Shown: positions 1 through 11,566 of the stretch, piece after piece
How the letters are laid out: the number at the start of each line of letters is the position of its first letter
How positions within the stretch are numbered: the first letter of the stretch is position 1
Program-made: the position numbers and the translations under genes
Notes under the pieces: generated by a model
Told to the model about the DNA's origin: nothing
Databases searched by the model: none
What the model saw: the letters and a program-made list of their open reading frames with translations, nothing else
Assembly (NCBI GenBank): GCA_009602735.1
Contig: WELA01012513.1
Coordinates: 568,682 to 632,681 of the forward strand
Reading direction: 5' to 3'
Length of the DNA: 64,000 bases
Origin: Mesotaenium endlicherianum
Taxonomy: Eukaryota; Streptophyta; Zygnematophyceae; Zygnematales; Mesotaeniaceae

Positions 1-945
1 GGGGGGGGGGGGGGGGGGGGGGTGGGGGACCTGATCCACGGAGTGGGCCTGGTGGACTTTCACAATCGCCGCCAGCAGCTTCTTCTGCAGCCGCGCACTG
101 CTGCTCCTCCCGCTGCTGCTGCCGTGCCTCCCTGCTTCCCCCTCCTCCTCCACCTCCGCCTCCGCCTCCGCCTCCGGTGCCATTTGGGCGTCCTCACTGT
201 CGTGAGTCTGAGGAGGCACAGCAGAAGACTCCGGCCCCGTCAAGTCAGCAGCTGCCGCCTCCACCTGTGCTGCAGCAGCGCCCCCTGCTCGGGGGGCCCC
301 TGCCGCATGTGGCGACTCAACCTCGGCTGCATCCCCCTCTGGTTGCAGCAGCAGCAGGGACACCTGCGGCGAGAGGGCCTTGGGCTTCTCCAAGGGGCTG
401 CTGCTGTGGCTGCGAGCTGCTGCCATCCTACTCTTCCCTTCTGGCCTTTTGGATAAGCGGAGCGACCTTTTGCTGTTCTCAGGGTGGATGATGGCCCCCG
501 TGAAGGGGCACGTCAGCGTCTGCTGAGCTGTGCCTGTGCCCCCCCCCTTGCCTGCCCCGAAATCACTGCTGCCCTCTGGCTCCTCATGCCCCCCGTGGGC
601 ACCTGCTTCTCTTTCTTCGTGTTTCTCCATGCCCTCCGCCTCGTCTTCTGCAGGAGGAGGGGCAGGAGTGGGAGCTGCGCTGGTGGTGTCATCCTCGTCC
701 ATCTTCTCGAGCGCTCTCTTCACCTGCTCCTTCACCAGGAGGCGGTCTGATTGCGACGGACTAGGCTTCAAGGGAGGGCTGCTCTCCTCCTCCCGGTTCT
801 CGTCGTTGAGGTGCCGCAGCTCTGCGACGTGCTCGAGTAGCACGCCCTTCATTCTGACAAGAAAATCCCAGTCTCTCTGATCCAGTTGGTCGTCTCTCTC
901 ATGCCCACATTTGGAGCACCTGATGCACACACAGACACAGCTCAT
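1..945 (-). CDS. Hypothetical host protein, partial (runs off the left edge)
   Basis: Reading the minus strand, one frame stays open from an ATG at 945 to base 1, about 315 codons with no stop. Near the start is a short CxxC-type cysteine cluster (CIRCSKCGHE), followed by an ordinary-looking stretch (DWDFLVRMKGVLLEHVAELR). A long low-complexity region rich in Glu, Ala, Pro and Ser follows, with a short ordered patch (TLTCPFTGAIIHPENSKRS) in the middle. The composition is GC-rich like the host genes at 37-45 kb and unlike the retroelements. No family is recognised. The ATG at 945 is the first candidate start, but the pyrimidine-containing sequence ending in CAG just inside it (minus strand) could be a splice acceptor, so this may be an internal exon. 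The poly-G at 1-22 is translated here as prolines and may be a low-quality contig edge. Confidence 0.5.
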   Translation of the reverse strand, partial: MSCVCVCIRCSKCGHERDDQLDQRDWDFLVRMKGVLLEHVAELRHLNDENREEESSPPLKPSPSQSDRLLVKEQVKRALEKMDEDDTTSAAPTPAPPPAEDEAEGMEKHEEREAGAHGGHEEPEGSSDFGAGKGGGTGTAQQTLTCPFTGAIIHPENSKRSLRLSKRPEGKSRMAAARSHSSSPLEKPKALSPQVSLLLLQPEGDAAEVESPHAAGAPRAGGAAAAQVEAAAADLTGPESSAVPPQTHDSEDAQMAPEAEAEAEVEEEGEAGRHGSSSGRSSSARLQKKLLAAIVKVHQAHSVDQVPHPPPPPPP

Positions 946-1243
946 TGTATCAGCAACTAAGCTCCTACCAGTCGGTGTCTTCCGACATCCCCGTTGAGAA
1001 GTTAACGGCGATTTTGTACATTTCATGCAGCGGACACGTGCGTCTACAACGTTGGGATGAACGTAAAGACCTAAAAGCATGTCAAAGTATGGCATGCAAA
1101 CTTAAGGGGAGTAATGTATCCATGGAACTTGAGGAGCCTAGATGAACGCAACTTTCTGTAAGTAACTTTTCACGCGTCCTGCGTCTGTTGGCATACGGAT
1201 TCATCACCTTAACCAAGGGAGAGCGACCTCCATACAGGAGGTA

Positions 1244-1848
1244 TCACCGCACGCAGTCATGCCCCTTATAACAAAGGAAGACCTTGCATTTTGATGGAAC
1301 AGATAAAAATATTTCTGCTTCCACGTTTAAGAGATTCAAGGCCCACCTGAAACTGTTTTGCAGCCACTGCTCTATTGCAGCCCAGTGTGCTTTTTCTTCC
1401 TCTGGAGAACCGGGTGCTTTCCGTTTTAGAGCTCGCGCTGATCTACCACCAGTCGCCAATATATCCTCGCTTTCGATCCAGTCTTCCAAACTCTTCCGTG
1501 AGCGTTCTTTTGAAATATAGCCCAAAGAGATACAAGAAACCCCCGCATTATCATCCGGATCAATACTAGTTCCTCCCTCAGAAGGAATCCACTGATTTTC
1601 CGCTACGTCAAGCGTATTTTCCTTGTTCTGATTGCTAACAGTGTGACCGTTGGTACTGCCCAGCCGCATTGCTTTTCCATAAGCAGCTGACGCCCCTTGC
1701 CCCATATGACCTACTTCTGAGCTCCAAAATACATCAGGTTTCCGAGATCCCAGATGCACAACCTCAAATTGGCTTAAATCGTCACTGCGATCTTCTTCAG
1801 ACAGAAGATGGCTTTTGCAGATGACTTGAAACCGTTCCTCTCCCTCTT
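1244..1848 (-). CDS. Possible exon of a hypothetical protein
   Basis: A minus-strand frame stays open for roughly 200 codons, ending at a stop at 1244-1246. The right limit is approximate, set by an upstream in-frame stop near 1850. The translation is hydrophilic and looks protein-like, for example RALKRKAPGSPEEEKAHWAA followed by an amphipathic stretch. A possible splice donor (AAG then GT) lies near 1288 on the minus strand, so the last codons may be intron. It is on the same strand as the left-edge frame, about 300 bases upstream of it, and could be an earlier exon of the same gene. No domain is recognised. A chance open frame cannot be excluded. Confidence 0.25.
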
Positions 1849-4800
1849 ACCATTAAACCATGGCCCACGTCTTCCCCGGTTCGTGGGTATCGTCGCTGCT
1901 AGCTAGAGCCTAGATTATTGCTGGAAACGGACAGAGCCAGAGAGAGCCGACCAAGTTCGACAAGCCAAATAAGGCTACCCTCCAAGTGTTGCTGACAAAT
2001 GCTGACAACAGGGCGTCCAGGCCCCAGAGTGTGAAACGTATCGCGAACCGTAGAGATGTAGAGAGCGCAAGGAGTCGAACTTCCCAGCAGGCCCCAGGAT
2101 TCGAGATAAATTCTATGTTATTTGCTTTTTTGGATGTTTTAAAATCATGAAAAATCTCGGATTATGTCGAAAGAAATCCTGGTCACTGGGAGCGGATGTC
2201 GCGTAAAATCCCAAAACTTCCTAGTTTCCTTTTAAAGTTGGCGTGGGATGTCATTACGCCAATTAAAAAATCCTACAAAACTTTGTCGGATGTTCTCGAA
2301 ACCCTGACCGTCGCCCAGAGCAGGCCAGAGGATGTTTCCATTTTCCCCCGAAATCCGTGACTTTTGTCGAATCCTGGGGCCTGCTTCCCAGCCACCTATT
2401 TTGTGCTTTTTTCATGCTTCTCATGATAACAGAATTGATCCTCGTAGGTGCACATTACGTACATCCACAAACCGCCGCCAAAATATGTACCATGCGCATA
2501 TAGTTCAAATGCAGGTACTGTATGCTGCTGTATACAGAATGCATGGATACCTAGGCAATCCGCTTAGCTCACGGCACTCACGGGGGACATTGTTCACACG
2601 GCCAACTACGCGTCACTCTGAAATTCAGTCTGAACATCAGGGCTTATGGGCAGTTTTCAGCAGCTTGGACATGGAAACTTTTTCGGTCATGACATTTTTC
2701 TCGCGACTTTGGGCCATTTTGGGCAAGTTACGTATCGTGATCCTGCCGATTTTGCAATCGGACTTTTACGTCATTATCTTAAAGATACCCTGTTCAATCT
2801 ATCCAACTAAATACTCTTCTAATTTTGTCGGAGACCACAAATTCCGTTCTTAGAAACCGACGTCCGCCCCTGCTTTCGACCCCGAGAAACCAACACCCCC
2901 GTCCTCCTTCCCTCCCCCGACCCACCCTAGAGGGCAGCCATGACCGCTGGCCATGGCTGCCACGGCTGCCACCCGCTTCCTCCCCCCCCTTCTACTACTC
3001 GCAACTCCCCCATAAGGCACACAACGCCCTTTCCAATCACCACAAATGCCCGTCAACAAGTATAGTTGGGAATGACTATAAACAACACGGTTTTCTCACA
3101 TCTTTGGCGTCTATATTTCTAAAATTAGACTTCATGGCCATGGCAAAGAGTCTTCCCAATTTCTATATACAAGCTCATCACTCCCCTTTTTTTTTAATGC
3201 TTAATGCAAATTATTTCCAAAGTGCACCACTGAATGGGCAACAAAGAACTCGAGACATTTTTTGATTTTGAAAATATAAAGGTTCTTAAATACCACGCAA
3301 TAATTCAGCTCAAAAGAGTAATACAAAAGCCAGTCTTCAATACCCTAAAATGGACCGCAACAAAAACTGCTCAAAATTTGCGTTGATTGGTGCAAAACTA
3401 AGTTTGTGATGCTACTCAACACGATAGCAATAATGGTCTTATTACAAAATCAAGACAACAACATTTGTGTCTTTTAAAATAGGAAGACAACAGGAAGAAA
3501 TAATCTTTGAAATTGGCAATGGAGAGAACGATTTGATTTCTTTGCCAATTGTTTTAGATAAATCTGGCAACATTATCAAAGTTGAACAAAATCTGAATTA
3601 TCTCAGTTTAAGTATGAAATATTTAAGTATATAAAGTAGTCGTCACGAAAACATTTAACACTACAAGTTTTCACTGCTTATCTTGTTTGTTGTTTTAAAT
3701 GAGCGCGGTCACATCTCAACCCTAAATGCTCATAAGTGAGTTTCTTAGCAGGCTTTGTTGCACTAACTTTGAATCATAATATGAAACTACTAACAGTAAA
3801 AAAATACCACGAGGACTTTTCAGCAAAAAGAGGGTTGAATATACAAATATTTCGTTAGGCATTTTATAAATATCAATATAAAGACCACAAACTTGCGCAT
3901 TTTATGTGATACAATTAACGAGGTATGGTCCTAAAAACAGTTGATAGCGCAGTCTATTAGTGGGATTCTTAAATGAGAGGGTAAATCGTAACTTTGCTTA
4001 CCACAAGAAGTCTAAATATATCTGGAAATTGGTTGCTACAGGCGGAATACACCTCATAAAAACTCACAAGTGGAATCTAGGAACTGGTAAATATCAAAGT
4101 GTTACCTTCATTTCACTCTAAAACTTAAAAAACCTTAAGCAGATTACAACGACAAATCTCTAAGAAGACGGTTGTCAGATTCTATCTATCTTGAACTTAT
4201 TCTTGACAACGCGGATGGAATGCAAATACGTTTTATCTAGTCTCATTCTAGGTGAAACTTAAGCAATAAAGAATATTCCATTCCAAGCACCATCATAAAT
4301 TGAACACACGAAGCATCTAGCATGTGATTGGTGGCCGAATCTTACCTTGACTCTAGTAGGATGAGTTTGATATCATACACTTATTTGAATAAGTTAAAGC
4401 TACGTGCCGTGAACACACTCCTCAAATTATAAAAATAATTCGGAGAACACTATCTAAAGTAAGTTGTAAAATCAATATTCTCATTAGTAGTAGGTTTCTG
4501 AAGCAATCAAAAGTAAGGAAGCGCATAATAAGTGGATTGAACTTCAAGGACATTAAGGAAGATGATACAAGAACAGTTGGATCTACTCAGAGAGTACAAC
4601 CAAACTTTAACTATAAAATGGAGCCATTATAACCGTTGAGATGAAAAGTGGCCGTGGAGACGTTTAAATTTGAAAAATGACCACTTTCATTCCAAAGTTA
4701 GTATCTAAGTTCATGTCGGTCCGAACAAGGTGAAACAAAGTGTATCGACTAGCTAGTACAATACTTCATTGGAGAAAAATGCTACAACACAAGGATACTA

Positions 4801-5251
4801 TCTTTGACAGACATTTCTTATCAGAGACTGTCGTTGTGTCTCAACGGTCTCGATTAGTTTCACATACTTGAAGATAAATTGCTAAGTAGATGTCTACGAG
4901 TGAATAAGTCATGACATGTTGTCACATTATCGTTATTTTAATCAAGTATTTATAAGTGTGCGTGACTTCCTTCATCTACAAAGTCGTCTCAAAATTGCGG
5001 TTAATCTTCGGAAGCACTTTGTGGACATACATTCGTTCTTCTTTCAAGTGTTCCAAAATGTCAAAAGTTGCAACCAAATTGCTACATTACAATGCATTAC
5101 ACATTCATGGGGCATTAAAAGGCTCTTCTCCTGTTTCTTACAAAGACATGCTGCTTTACATAATCTTTGGGTACAAAGTGATTCTTAAATGGATTGTGTG
5201 TGTAGCTTTCATGATCAATTTGGCATGTTTATGAAAATGTAAGTTCACTAA
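1849..5251. other. AT-rich stretch with no gene recognised
   Basis: About 3.4 kb of AT-rich sequence. Open frames are short and low in complexity on both strands. A small proline-rich patch at about 2860-3060 is GC-richer than its surroundings but shows no domain. No LTR, terminal inverted repeat, tRNA or coding signal could be supported. Confidence 0.5.
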
Positions 5252-5256
5252 GGTGT

Positions 5257-6001
5257 TGTAATGAATCAGTATATTAGTAGATATAATATTCAGTTAAATA
5301 TAATAGTTAATTTAGTTCAGCCTGCTGGACTTTAGTTAGTAGTCAGTCTGCTGAACTTTAGTTAGTAATCAGTCTGCTGGACTTTACATAATTATCAGTT
5401 TAATGACTCGGCCAAAAGCAGCAGGCTGAAGTCAACTTAAGTCAGCTTGCTGACACATTCTTTGACAGCCAGCTGACTTCCGTGCTCGGTAGCAGCGAAC
5501 TGCCTTGATATGCATCTAAGTACCACCTGCTAGATGAATGGCCAGATGACATCCCCATGATGGATGGCTATTCGGGATGATGGGAGATGGCGGTGGATTT
5601 GGTTAACCGAGGTCCTACCAACGTGGTTAACTCCCGGGTAGGCGGTGCCATCGCACTGACCGTTGAACAGTAAACTCATTCCATGTACATATGCTAGGCA
5701 TTGCTCTCGAGTTCGGCATTCGGAAACGAGGCCAACTCTCTTGTACAGCTTACTGAGAGAGCTCTGAATCCAAGGCGAGAAGCCATTGATACGCACTGTC
5801 TTCTAACCTTGCTTATGTATGAGTTTACTGATTTGCATCATTGATGCTAGTTTACTCGCATTTGACTTACGAGTATTATTCCCTGCTAGTGTATTGTCCT
5901 TTGCCGTTTAACTAGTTAACGGAAATACCATAAAGATTACTTGCTGATATAAAGATCTTTATTAATTGTTAATCGCCTATTTGGTAAGTCGATTCATTTC
6001 A
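5257..6001 (+). repeat. Element A, 5' LTR
   Basis: 745 bp, TG...CA ends. The first third carries several copies of a short motif of the form CAGYCTGCTGRACTTTA, followed by inverted versions (GCAGCAGGCTGA). This is a candidate regulatory cluster in U3. Its pair is at 13357-14101. Confidence 0.95.
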
Positions 6002-6002
6002 G

Positions 6003-6014
6003 TGGTATCGGAGC
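6003..6014 (+). promoter_or_regulatory. Element A primer-binding site
   Basis: TGGTATCGGAGC starts one base after the LTR end. It matches the initiator tRNA-Met primer site typical of plant Ty3/gypsy elements (TGGTATCAGAGC) at all but one base. Confidence 0.85.
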
Positions 6015-6035
6015 AGTTATCACAGTCTTCTTTGT

Positions 6036-7514
6036 ATGGTAAGGACAAGGTCTCAAACTAGCAACTCCCGAGACATGGAGAACCAGGATAACGAGAATGT
6101 CGAAAACCAGGCGGAAAGCCATGTAGCGGGAAACCGTACCTATTCGGAAGCAGTAGCGGATACTGCAGCTAGGGAGGCTGCAGATGAGGCAGCTGCTATT
6201 GCCTCAGTCGCAGCTCAGCAAGCTGAGGAGGAGATAGCCAGACTAGAAGCTGAACAAGTAGCAAAGGCCGCTGAAGATATACAAAGGAGGGAAGGACAGC
6301 CAGCTGACGAGCGCACTGTTGAAGAACTTATGGCATCAAGGGCCAATGTTCTGAACCCACCTCCTGCCGTACAACTCAATGTACCCCTAGGTCAAATACG
6401 TGACCGGCTGAATGCGGCAGGAATTGCTGCTGCAGGAGCAAGAGGGATTGTTGAGGACACTACTCAGCGAGTAGATGCCAATGCTGCTGCTGCATTTGCT
6501 AATCTACCACCCCAAAATGTAGACTTGGGAGCATTGTTCGTTCAGATGCAGTCGCAAATGGCGACCATGTATCAGTCCCAGCAGGAGGACAAAAGAATCA
6601 TAATGTCCCTACTCCGGGACAGAGACCAACTGGGGTCTCACACCACTAGTGGTGGTGGCCGAGGGCCTAGTAAGCCCAAGCCGAAACCTCCCCAGGACTA
6701 TGATCCTGAGGGAAACAGAAAATATTACCTGATCAAGTTTCTCGCGGATGTTGAGCAGTGGCTGGAGAACTACCCAGAACTGCAAGATTACGAGAAGGTC
6801 AGGCACACCGGTGCGCTACTGAAAGGCAGTGCCGCAGACTGGTGGCTTTACTGGAAGGAAGAGCGTAAGGCTCGGCAACTCGGTGACCCTACGTGGGTAG
6901 AGTTTGTCGAGAAGTTGCATGAGAAGTTTGATGTCATCAACCAGCAGGAGAAAGCTATCTATGCGATGATCTCCCTGACACTGAAGCAGACCACTTCAGT
7001 TGCTGAGTTTGCTCAAAAGTTCCAAGAGAACATGATGAAGCAGCCTGATTTGCCAGAACGGTATAGGATAGCATACTTCAGGTATGGCTTGAAATCCGAG
7101 GTCTCTGGTCATTTTGCTGAGAAAAAGTATGAGAAACTGGCTGACTTGATCCAGGATGCTGACGCCTGGGATCAGCAGCAGTTCAATCACAAGCGCCAGA
7201 GTAACGCTTTGGTGTCTAAGATTGTCAAAAAGCCCCACGGTTCCTACAATGCAGTTGAAGGAGACCAGGCTGAGGATAATCAGGGTGATGAATATGAGTA
7301 TGAGTACAATGCTATTCAGTCTAGAGGTAGAGGTGGTCCCTCTCGAGGTGGCTATGGAAGGGGTGGTGGTAGGACTAAGCCGAGACCAGCCTCAGCAAAA
7401 TCTACTTGCTACCATTGTCAGCAGAAAGGCCACTACAGAGAACAGTGTCCGGTCAAGCACCTGCCTAAGGTCGAGAGAAAAGACCAGCCTTTAAAAGACA
7501 GCAACAGTCAGTAA
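6036..7514 (+). CDS. Element A Gag polyprotein
   Basis: 492 codons from an ATG 22 bases after the primer site. The N-terminal ~110 residues are Ala/Glu-rich. The middle (about residues 225-390) is the retrotransposon Gag capsid-like region, with the family signature DWWLYWKEE and the downstream block [15 protein letters not shown]. An Arg/Gly-rich linker then leads to one CCHC zinc knuckle ([14 protein letters not shown], about residues 454-467), which binds RNA during packaging. Gag forms the cytoplasmic virus-like particle in this family. Pol follows about 70 bases downstream. The same protein is recognisable on the minus strand in element E. Confidence 0.93.
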   Translation: MVRTRSQTSNSRDMENQDNENVENQAESHVAGNRTYSEAVADTAAREAADEAAAIASVAAQQAEEEIARLEAEQVAKAAEDIQRREGQPADERTVEELMASRANVLNPPPAVQLNVPLGQIRDRLNAAGIAAAGARGIVEDTTQRVDANAAAAFANLPPQNVDLGALFVQMQSQMATMYQSQQEDKRIIMSLLRDRDQLGSHTTSGGGRGPSKPKPKPPQDYDPEGNRKYYLIKFLADVEQWLENYPELQDYEKVRHTGALLKGSAADWWLYWKEERKARQLGDPTWVEFVEKLHEKFDVINQQEKAIYAMISLTLKQTTSVAEFAQKFQENMMKQPDLPERYRIAYFRYGLKSEVSGHFAEKKYEKLADLIQDADAWDQQQFNHKRQSNALVSKIVKKPHGSYNAVEGDQAEDNQGDEYEYEYNAIQSRGRGGPSRGGYGRGGGRTKPRPASAKSTCYHCQQKGHYREQCPVKHLPKVERKDQPLKDSNSQ

Positions 7515-7582
7515 TCCAGTCTACTGACTGTGAGGATGCTAGAGATAGTGAGTCGTCACTAGCTGCCCTCGTAGCAGGTATT

Positions 7583-10500
7583 ATGGGTCCTGCTGAACTG
7601 GATTCACTATGCATGCCTGACAACCAGATAAAGGAGACCATCAGCAATATAGACGTCCAGAGAGTGCACACTCTGGATGCTCTTGTTCCACCTGATGTCC
7701 AACATTTCTTTGCTACGTCAGGAGAACAATGCGAAAGTCAGGAAAAGACAGTCCCCCCTATCCTACTGCATTGCATGATTGCAGGTAGGAAGGTGAGGGC
7801 ATTTGTTGACGGAGGGGCGTCACATACTTTTATCCACAAGGACTTAGTTAAGCGGCTAAGGCTGCCTACTGTCACCCAAGGGAATAGAAAAATATTCCTT
7901 GGAGATGCCTCAAGTATCCCGGGAGGAGTTATAACCAAGCCTATTGAGGTCCAGTTAGGTTCTGGCATTGCAGTTCTAACTGAAACGCTTACATTTGAGG
8001 TACTCAACACTGGCTTTTATGATCTCGTGCTAGGCAGGTCCTGGCTTAATAGACATCAAGCTGAAGTGTGTTGGAGCAGAGGTACAGTTAAAGTGAGAGG
8101 AGCCAGTGATGGGCAGACTGACTTGGCACCCACCAGTGCTCTTCCTCTTGTCCTGTGTGGATGGCAAATGAAGGAAAAGAAGAGGCTTCCAGAAGGATGC
8201 AAGTTGCTGAATGCAATGGAGTTCGTCAAAAGCTGGAACCAGAAGGAAGACAGAATGTTCTGTCTGCTGCTAAGAGAGGTACCTCCTCAACCTGAAGAAG
8301 TGGTTGAGAAAAAGGTACACCCTCCGGAACACCCTACTGCTGCAAACATTGTTGCTCAGTACACGGATGTGTTTAATATGCCTCCAGGACTACCCCCTAA
8401 GCGGGAAGTAGATCATAGGATTGATTTATTACCTGGTAGCCAGCCACCCTGGCAACGCACGTATGGCTTGTCTTATTTGGAGAGTGAGGAGTTGAAAACA
8501 CAGATTGCAGAGCTGGAGGAAAATGGTTACATTTCTCCCAGTAAATCACCGTACGGCGCACCTATCCTATTTGTTAAGAAAAAGGATGGCAGTATGCGGA
8601 TGTGTGTGGATTACAGAGCCCTGAACAGAATTACAGTAAAGAACAAGTATGCTTTACCCAGAATCGAGGACTTGCTTGATACCCTGTCTGGCGCTAAGGT
8701 GTTCAGTAAGATAGATCTCAAGAGTGGTTATCATCAAATCAGAATTGCTGAGGGGGATGAACACAAGACTGCTTTCCGCACACGTTATGGACACTATGAG
8801 TTCAACGTGATGCCATTTGGACTGACTAATGCTCCTGCTACCTTTATGGGTGCTATGAATGACATTTTCAGACCTTATTTGGATAAGTTTGTGCAAGTTT
8901 TCCTGGATGATATTTTAATTTTCTCTAAAGATGAAGCTCAGCACACTGAACACTTAAAGAAAGTGCTGGACACTCTGCGGAAAAATCACTTGTATGCTAA
9001 AATGAGCAAGTGTGATTTCTTTAAGGAAAGTATTGAATTCTTAGGCCACGTTGTCAGTAAAGAGGGCATCAGTGTGGATCCTAAGAAAGTCCAGACCATA
9101 AGGGACTGGCCAGTACCACAGTCTGTCTCTGAAGTTAGATCCTTCCTCGGGTTGGCTAACTACTATAGGAGATTTATTGAGAATTATTCCACAAAGGCCA
9201 GTAAACTGACTGACCTTACTAAGAAAGACATCGGGTATGTGTGGGGGGAAGAGCAGCAGGCTGCCTTCCAGACCCTTAAAGATGCCCTTTGTTCTGCCCC
9301 AGTGCTAGCCGTGTATGACCCCAGCAAACCGGTGCAGGTGGTTACTGATGCCTCTGATTTTGCCATGGGTGCTATTTTGTTGCAGCCTGCTGACAAAACC
9401 ACAAAGGATGGTAAGGTACGGCAGGAGTGGCATCCTGTGTTGTATGAGTCTATGAAATTTAATCCAGCGGAGATTAATTACTCAGTGCATGATAAAGAGC
9501 TGCTAGCTATCATTCATGTACTCAAACAGTGGAGAGCATACTTACATGGTAAAGCTTTTAAGGTGATTACAGATCATCTAGCTCTGACCCACTTTCAGAA
9601 GAAGTCCAAGCTGTCGAGGAGGGAGAACCGCTGGAGCCAGATGCTGGAGCAGTTCCAAGTCCAGATCGACTACAAACCAGGGAAGTTGAATCCTGCTGAT
9701 GCACTCTCTAGAAGACCTGACTTGCAAGAAAGGAACTTTAGTCAGCATACTGTAGATAAAGTCCTGTGTGCACTCACTTCACTAAAGGTGAAAAAGTCCT
9801 TCCTTGAACAACTTAGGAAAGCCTACCTTTCTGACCCAACATTTGAGCCCAGCCCCACTACTGGTATGTGTCGTGCTACCGCACTCGGGTATAAGCTCAA
9901 GGGAGGGGTCTGGGTGACTGAAACCACTTCAGGCAGGCTGAAGCTGGTCATTCCTAATAATTTGGAAATAAGGTCTCTCTTACTGAGTCAAGCTCATGAC
10001 AGTCTCCTGGGTGGACATTTGGGGCAGGCCAAAACTGTTGGCAAACTGGCAAAACATTATCATTGGGAGGGGTTACCCCGGGAGGTCTTGAAATATGTCA
10101 AGTCCTGTGACCAGTGTCAGAGAAATAAGTCTCGGCACACACCACCCGGAGGTCTCTTGCAACCGCTACCCATCCCAGCGGGACGCTGGGAAACTATATC
10201 CATGGACTGGGTGGTCTCACTACCAAGAACTGCCAACGGGCATGATTCAATACTGGTAGTCGTGGATAAACTGACAAAAATGGTCATTTTTATCCCCACA
10301 ACTGTCAAAGTGACTGCACTCGAAACAGCGAGACAGTTTTACAACCATGTAGTATGCCAACATGGGCTCCCTTCTAATATCATCTCAGACAGAGACTCAA
10401 AATTCACCTCTAAGTTCTGGAGAGCTTTAATGGGGTTAATGGGAGTCAAACAGCTGCTCAGCACAGCAAACCACCCTCAGACTGATGGGCAGACTGAAAG

Positions 10501-11299
10501 AACTAACCGAGTTCTGCAGGAGGTGCTGAGAGCATATATTAACCAAAAACAAGATAATTGGGATGACCTGTTGCCTCAAATTCAGTTTGCGGTCAACAGT
10601 GCGGTGCACGCGTCAACGGGCAAAACTCCTTTTGAACTCAGCCTGGGTAGAGTCCCTAAGTCTCCTCTAGATGTGCTAGGGGAATCTTTAACTCACCCTG
10701 AAGGGATTGACAACCCGGTCTCCCTCCAGTTAACTCAGGAGTTTGCTGACACCCTGTCAGAAGTCCAACGAAACTTGCACACGGCCCAAGAAAACCAACA
10801 AAAATACGCTAATCAACACCGTCGGGAACTGACATTTTCCAAGGGGGATTTAGTCAAACTGCATTCTCAGCACCTGTACCTCCCTGGTGTGGTCAAGAAA
10901 AAGCTTGGCCCTGTCTGGGTCGGTCCATATTCGGTGGTCCGTCGTGTCGGTCAGAATGCTTACAAACTGAACATGTCAGCTGAATACAAGGGGCACCCGG
11001 TCTTTAATGTCTCCTTCCTGGAACCGTACATCAAAGGTGATACACTGTTCACAGGTCGGTTCCCTGTCCAACCGGGACCGGTCCCCGCTGTCCGGGACGG
11101 CGACCCTGAGGAATATGAGGTCGATGAGATTTTAGACGCTCGCTCGGTCCGTCGATCGTCTAAATATGTCATGAAATACCTCATTCGATGGAAGGGTTAC
11201 GATGCCTCTGGGGACACTTGGGAGTTTAAGGACCACTTGACCAATGCCAAAGGGGCGTTGACACGGTTCCACCTTCGGGCCGCTGGAGTCCCTCCATAA
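7583..11299 (+). CDS. Element A Pol polyprotein with C-terminal chromodomain
   Basis: 1238 codons from an ATG. Domains in order: aspartic protease (motif VDGGAS, about residues 75-80); reverse transcriptase ([34 protein letters not shown], and the catalytic FLDD, about residues 325-460); RNase H ([12 protein letters not shown] and [15 protein letters not shown], about 585-680); integrase with an HHCC zinc-binding N-terminus ending CDQCQRNK, then the DDE core ([34 protein letters not shown]); and a GPF/Y-type module ([11 protein letters not shown]). The last ~60 residues form a chromodomain ([28 protein letters not shown]), placing the element among the chromoviruses, whose integrase is steered to modified chromatin. 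The order PR-RT-RH-IN is diagnostic of Ty3/gypsy. Confidence 0.95.
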   Translation: MGPAELDSLCMPDNQIKETISNIDVQRVHTLDALVPPDVQHFFATSGEQCESQEKTVPPILLHCMIAGRKVRAFVDGGASHTFIHKDLVKRLRLPTVTQGNRKIFLGDASSIPGGVITKPIEVQLGSGIAVLTETLTFEVLNTGFYDLVLGRSWLNRHQAEVCWSRGTVKVRGASDGQTDLAPTSALPLVLCGWQMKEKKRLPEGCKLLNAMEFVKSWNQKEDRMFCLLLREVPPQPEEVVEKKVHPPEHPTAANIVAQYTDVFNMPPGLPPKREVDHRIDLLPGSQPPWQRTYGLSYLESEELKTQIAELEENGYISPSKSPYGAPILFVKKKDGSMRMCVDYRALNRITVKNKYALPRIEDLLDTLSGAKVFSKIDLKSGYHQIRIAEGDEHKTAFRTRYGHYEFNVMPFGLTNAPATFMGAMNDIFRPYLDKFVQVFLDDILIFSKDEAQHTEHLKKVLDTLRKNHLYAKMSKCDFFKESIEFLGHVVSKEGISVDPKKVQTIRDWPVPQSVSEVRSFLGLANYYRRFIENYSTKASKLTDLTKKDIGYVWGEEQQAAFQTLKDALCSAPVLAVYDPSKPVQVVTDASDFAMGAILLQPADKTTKDGKVRQEWHPVLYESMKFNPAEINYSVHDKELLAIIHVLKQWRAYLHGKAFKVITDHLALTHFQKKSKLSRRENRWSQMLEQFQVQIDYKPGKLNPADALSRRPDLQERNFSQHTVDKVLCALTSLKVKKSFLEQLRKAYLSDPTFEPSPTTGMCRATALGYKLKGGVWVTETTSGRLKLVIPNNLEIRSLLLSQAHDSLLGGHLGQAKTVGKLAKHYHWEGLPREVLKYVKSCDQCQRNKSRHTPPGGLLQPLPIPAGRWETISMDWVVSLPRTANGHDSILVVVDKLTKMVIFIPTTVKVTALETARQFYNHVVCQHGLPSNIISDRDSKFTSKFWRALMGLMGVKQLLSTANHPQTDGQTERTNRVLQEVLRAYINQKQDNWDDLLPQIQFAVNSAVHASTGKTPFELSLGRVPKSPLDVLGESLTHPEGIDNPVSLQLTQEFADTLSEVQRNLHTAQENQQKYANQHRRELTFSKGDLVKLHSQHLYLPGVVKKKLGPVWVGPYSVVRRVGQNAYKLNMSAEYKGHPVFNVSFLEPYIKGDTLFTGRFPVQPGPVPAVRDGDPEEYEVDEILDARSVRRSSKYVMKYLIRWKGYDASGDTWEFKDHLTNAKGALTRFHLRAAGVPP

Positions 11300-11535
11300 C
11301 TGTCATTTCAGTTGACACGGGAAGGTGACAGGCGGTCCTGTCTCCATTTAAGTTGGAGGGGAAAATATATGACAGTTAGTGAGCGAGAGCGATAAAAACA
11401 CACTCATACGTTTATGTGTAGCGCATCGCAACTACGTCAACTTTTAGCAATCATCCTGTAAGGTAAACAGCAGCGAAGCCACTATACTAAATACTAACAT
11501 ACTTCCTGCAATCCCTATGACAAAGGTCCATATCC

Positions 11536-11565
11536 TACTAACTTGTGCCCTGGTTACATGTGCAG
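11536..11565 (+). promoter_or_regulatory. Candidate 3' splice site ahead of the third ORF
   Basis: TACTAAC (11536-11542), a strong branch-point match, is followed 23 bases after its branch A by TGCAG (ending at 11565). The ATG of the third ORF starts two bases later. ORFs downstream of pol in plant Ty3/gypsy elements are known to be expressed from spliced messages. Whether this site is used is inference. Confidence 0.4.
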
Positions 11566-11566
11566 G

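Noticed and set aside
22-880. Plus-strand open frames of 88-144 codons at the left edge
   Set aside because: They are antisense to a longer uninterrupted minus-strand frame with more protein-like composition.
1849-5251. A degraded retroelement in the AT-rich left spacer
   Set aside because: No RT, integrase or LTR-like block could be found on either strand.
11543-11566. An upstream TTG at 11543 as the start of element A's third ORF
   Set aside because: Not an ATG. In-frame ATGs at 11558 and 11567 are better, and the latter directly follows a splice-acceptor-like sequence.
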